DNA of 16,507 bases from an uncultured Phycisphaerales bacterium (lineage in GTDB: Bacteria > Planctomycetota > Phycisphaerae > Phycisphaerales > UBA1924), in NCBI GenBank assembly GCA_937871415.1, contig CALMQD010000589.1, positions 1 to 16,507 of the forward strand, written 5' to 3'. The notes under the pieces were generated by a model. It was given only the letters and a program-made list of their open reading frames with translations, had not been told where the DNA came from and did not search any database. This document shows, piece after piece, positions 15,198 through 16,507 of the stretch. The translations under genes were made by a program, and so were the position numbers. Numbering within the stretch: position 1 is the stretch's first letter; each line of letters starts with the position of its first letter.

Positions 15198-15228
15198 GCG
15201 CCGTTTGTCTGACCGGCGCCCCTTCGTT
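15198..15228 (+). terminator. Possible weak terminator after the small basic protein gene
   Basis: GCGCCG (15198-15203) can pair with CGGCGC (15214-15219) around a ten-base loop, followed by CCCCTTCGTT. The T run is poor, so this is only a candidate. It begins two bases past the stop codon, between convergent genes. Confidence 0.3.
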
Positions 15229-15296
15229 CTGCGTCGATCGTCCGCCGTTCCACACAGGCCGCGTGTTCGGAGGCGGTGCGGTCGAGCGCGCCAGGG

Positions 15297-15953
15297 CTAG
15301 CGACGCCTGCGTCGCATCTCCTTTTCGATCTCGTCGTACGCCTTGGCGGTCTCGTCGAGCAGTTCCGGGCGCGAGCGCAGCCGGTCGAGCGCCTCGGTCC
15401 CCTCGTTGTTCTCGAAGAGGATGTACGACGCGAGCGCGTCGTGGTCGGCGTGGTCCATCCAGTACTTGTCCGTCTGCCAGGTCTTCGGGCCCGCGAGCAC
15501 CAGTTTGCGCGCAAGCGCCAGGTCCCGGGGCTGCGCGTTCCAGGCGATCGCCGCCGAGTTCGCCGCCAGTGTTCCGAGCCGGACGTAGAAGAAGTCGTTG
15601 ATGTCCTTCTGCGGGATGTCGGGCTCGACCTCGGCGACGGTCTGCAGCACCGCCGCCGCGAACGTCGCCGCCGCGATGTCCTTCTGCTTCTCGACTTTGT
15701 CGTGCGCCAGCGAGATGGCGGCCTGGAGGGTGATGTCCTTGGCGTACCACGCCTTGCGCATCTCCGCCGCCGCCGCCGCCTGCCCCTTGCTCTGCGACAG
15801 CAGGTAAACGTTCTCGAGTTTGGATGCCTCGCTCGAGCAGGCCGCGACGGCGAGCAACACCAACGCCAGGCCGGCGAGGCGCATTCGGCGAGCGATCGAT
15901 CGAGTCGCCTTTCGGGAACGTTCGTTCGCGTGGACGAGGGTGTCTGCGTTCAT
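15297..15953 (-). CDS. Predicted lipoprotein, unknown function
   Basis: This 218-residue protein is probably exported and lipid-anchored. A basic N-terminal region is followed by LAGLALVLLAVAAC, whose VAAC is a lipobox with Cys39 as the acylation site. The mature part is largely helical, Ala/Asp/Lys-rich, with segments such as AAAEMRKAWYAKDITLQAAI and LASYILFENNEGTEALDRLR, and ends in a run of arginines. I do not recognise the family; the helical repeats recall TPR-like folds but no clear TPR consensus is seen. A GAGAAAGG ribosome site seven bases before the ATG at 15953 supports that start. ATG 15884 would give a more usual signal peptide length (Cys16) and is an alternative. It starts 31 bases after the zinc-ribbon gene and is probably in one operon with it. 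Confidence 0.75.
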   Translation of the reverse strand: MNADTLVHANERSRKATRSIARRMRLAGLALVLLAVAACSSEASKLENVYLLSQSKGQAAAAAEMRKAWYAKDITLQAAISLAHDKVEKQKDIAAATFAAAVLQTVAEVEPDIPQKDINDFFYVRLGTLAANSAAIAWNAQPRDLALARKLVLAGPKTWQTDKYWMDHADHDALASYILFENNEGTEALDRLRSRPELLDETAKAYDEIEKEMRRRRR

Positions 15954-15960
15954 CGGTGCG

Positions 15961-15968
15961 CCTTTCTC
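15961..15968 (-). promoter_or_regulatory. Ribosome binding site of the lipoprotein gene
   Basis: The minus strand reads GAGAAAGG, seven bases before the ATG at 15953. It favours the longer lipoprotein start over the internal ATG at 15884. Confidence 0.5.
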
Positions 15969-15984
15969 ACAGTCCAGACACCGC

Positions 15985-16507
15985 TCAAGCCTTCGCGGGC
16001 GAATCGGCGCGCGGGTTCGGGGGCACTTTATCCCTCGGCGCGGCGTCGACGCCCGCGGGGCCCTCGGTCGGCCGGCCGCACTCGGGACAGACCCGCATCG
16101 CCCCGGTCGCGGGCAGCCCGGCGAGCGCGTAGCCGCACGCGGGGCAGACGTTCGGGGTCGGGTTCCGCCGCCGGACGAGCGCCCAGAGGCAAACAACCGC
16201 CGCCATCGCCGCCGGCGCACCCACCTGCCAGTAGGGAATGAAGACCTCGTGAAAGCTCGACGAGCGCGTGGTCTGGTAGACGTACCGGAAGAACGGCGTC
16301 GCCGGGTGGAGCGACCACCCGTGCGTCCGTTTCCGCAGCACGATCCCGCGGATCACCTCGTCCCGGTACACAAAGAACCGCGCCTGGCCTTCCGTGAGTT
16401 CCACCAGGAAGGCCGAGCCGACGTAGTGCACGCTGTGGAACCGGTTGACGACGTAGAGCCCCAGGCACAGGACGCACACCAGGAGCGCCAGCAGCCCCGC
16501 GGCCCAC
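15985..16507 (-). CDS. Membrane protein with C-terminal zinc ribbon, 5'-truncated
   Basis: The gene runs off the right edge of the window; 173 residues are visible and there is no start. The visible part begins in a membrane helix (WAAGLLALLVCVLCLGLYVV). A soluble region of about 75 residues follows, with aromatic and basic residues, probably outside the cytoplasm. Then comes a second helix (VGAPAAMAAVVCLWALV), a basic RRR stop-transfer and a zinc ribbon with two CxxC knuckles, CPACGYAL and CPECGRP, about 18 residues apart. The CPxCGYxLxGLP...CPECG form is common in planctomycete membrane proteins of unknown role. By charge, both termini would be cytoplasmic. The lipoprotein gene follows 31 bases downstream on the same strand. 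Function is unknown. Confidence 0.85.
   Translation of the reverse strand, partial: WAAGLLALLVCVLCLGLYVVNRFHSVHYVGSAFLVELTEGQARFFVYRDEVIRGIVLRKRTHGWSLHPATPFFRYVYQTTRSSSFHEVFIPYWQVGAPAAMAAVVCLWALVRRRNPTPNVCPACGYALAGLPATGAMRVCPECGRPTEGPAGVDAAPRDKVPPNPRADSPAKA

Overview
The window is a very GC-rich stretch of about 16.5 kb that looks like ordinary chromosome from a planctomycete-like bacterium, most likely a member of the Phycisphaerae. This placement is inference. It rests on the C-x2-C-G-Y-x-L...CPECG zinc ribbon typical of Planctomycetota, weak or absent Shine-Dalgarno sequences at several starts, a hopanoid cyclase, and the overall gene style. No tRNA, rRNA, CRISPR array, insertion sequence, integrase or phage gene was seen.

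Positions 1-1840. The window opens inside pyrB (aspartate carbamoyltransferase). Its second half is interrupted by a low-complexity segment ending in an almost pure G tract of about 50 bases, across which the reading frame changes. Next, on the minus strand, is a small signal recognition particle RNA gene with its own intrinsic terminator. It is divergent from a plus-strand 5-formyltetrahydrofolate cyclo-ligase gene.

Positions 1832-5123, minus strand. Here lie a large two-domain glycosyltransferase (GT2 plus GT4) and gatC, the small subunit of the tRNA-dependent amidotransferase. The glycosyltransferase and cyclo-ligase genes converge, with their stop codons end to end.

Positions 5225-13472, plus strand. 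Four genes run in one direction: a polysaccharide flippase-like membrane protein, squalene-hopene cyclase, a multi-spanning GT-C type glycosyltransferase resembling ALG10/DIE2, and a secreted S9-family serine peptidase that ends at a clear intrinsic terminator. The first three, with the glycosyltransferase across the divergent promoter region, suggest an envelope glycan/lipid neighbourhood. A shared pathway is not proven.

Positions 13545-16507. On the minus strand are surE (5'-nucleotidase), a small single-pass membrane protein, a lipoprotein, and a membrane protein with a C-terminal zinc ribbon that runs off the window edge. Between them, on the plus strand, is a 48-residue very basic protein of unknown function.

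The most notable points are the poly-G tract and frame change in pyrB, an SRP RNA whose apical loop does not read as the usual GGAA tetraloop, a roughly 34-residue insertion that splits the last QW motif of the hopene cyclase, an ALG10-like bacterial glycosyltransferase, and start codons sitting 6-7 bases after TAnnnT boxes, which suggests leaderless transcripts. I found no clear candidate for a wholly new multi-gene system.
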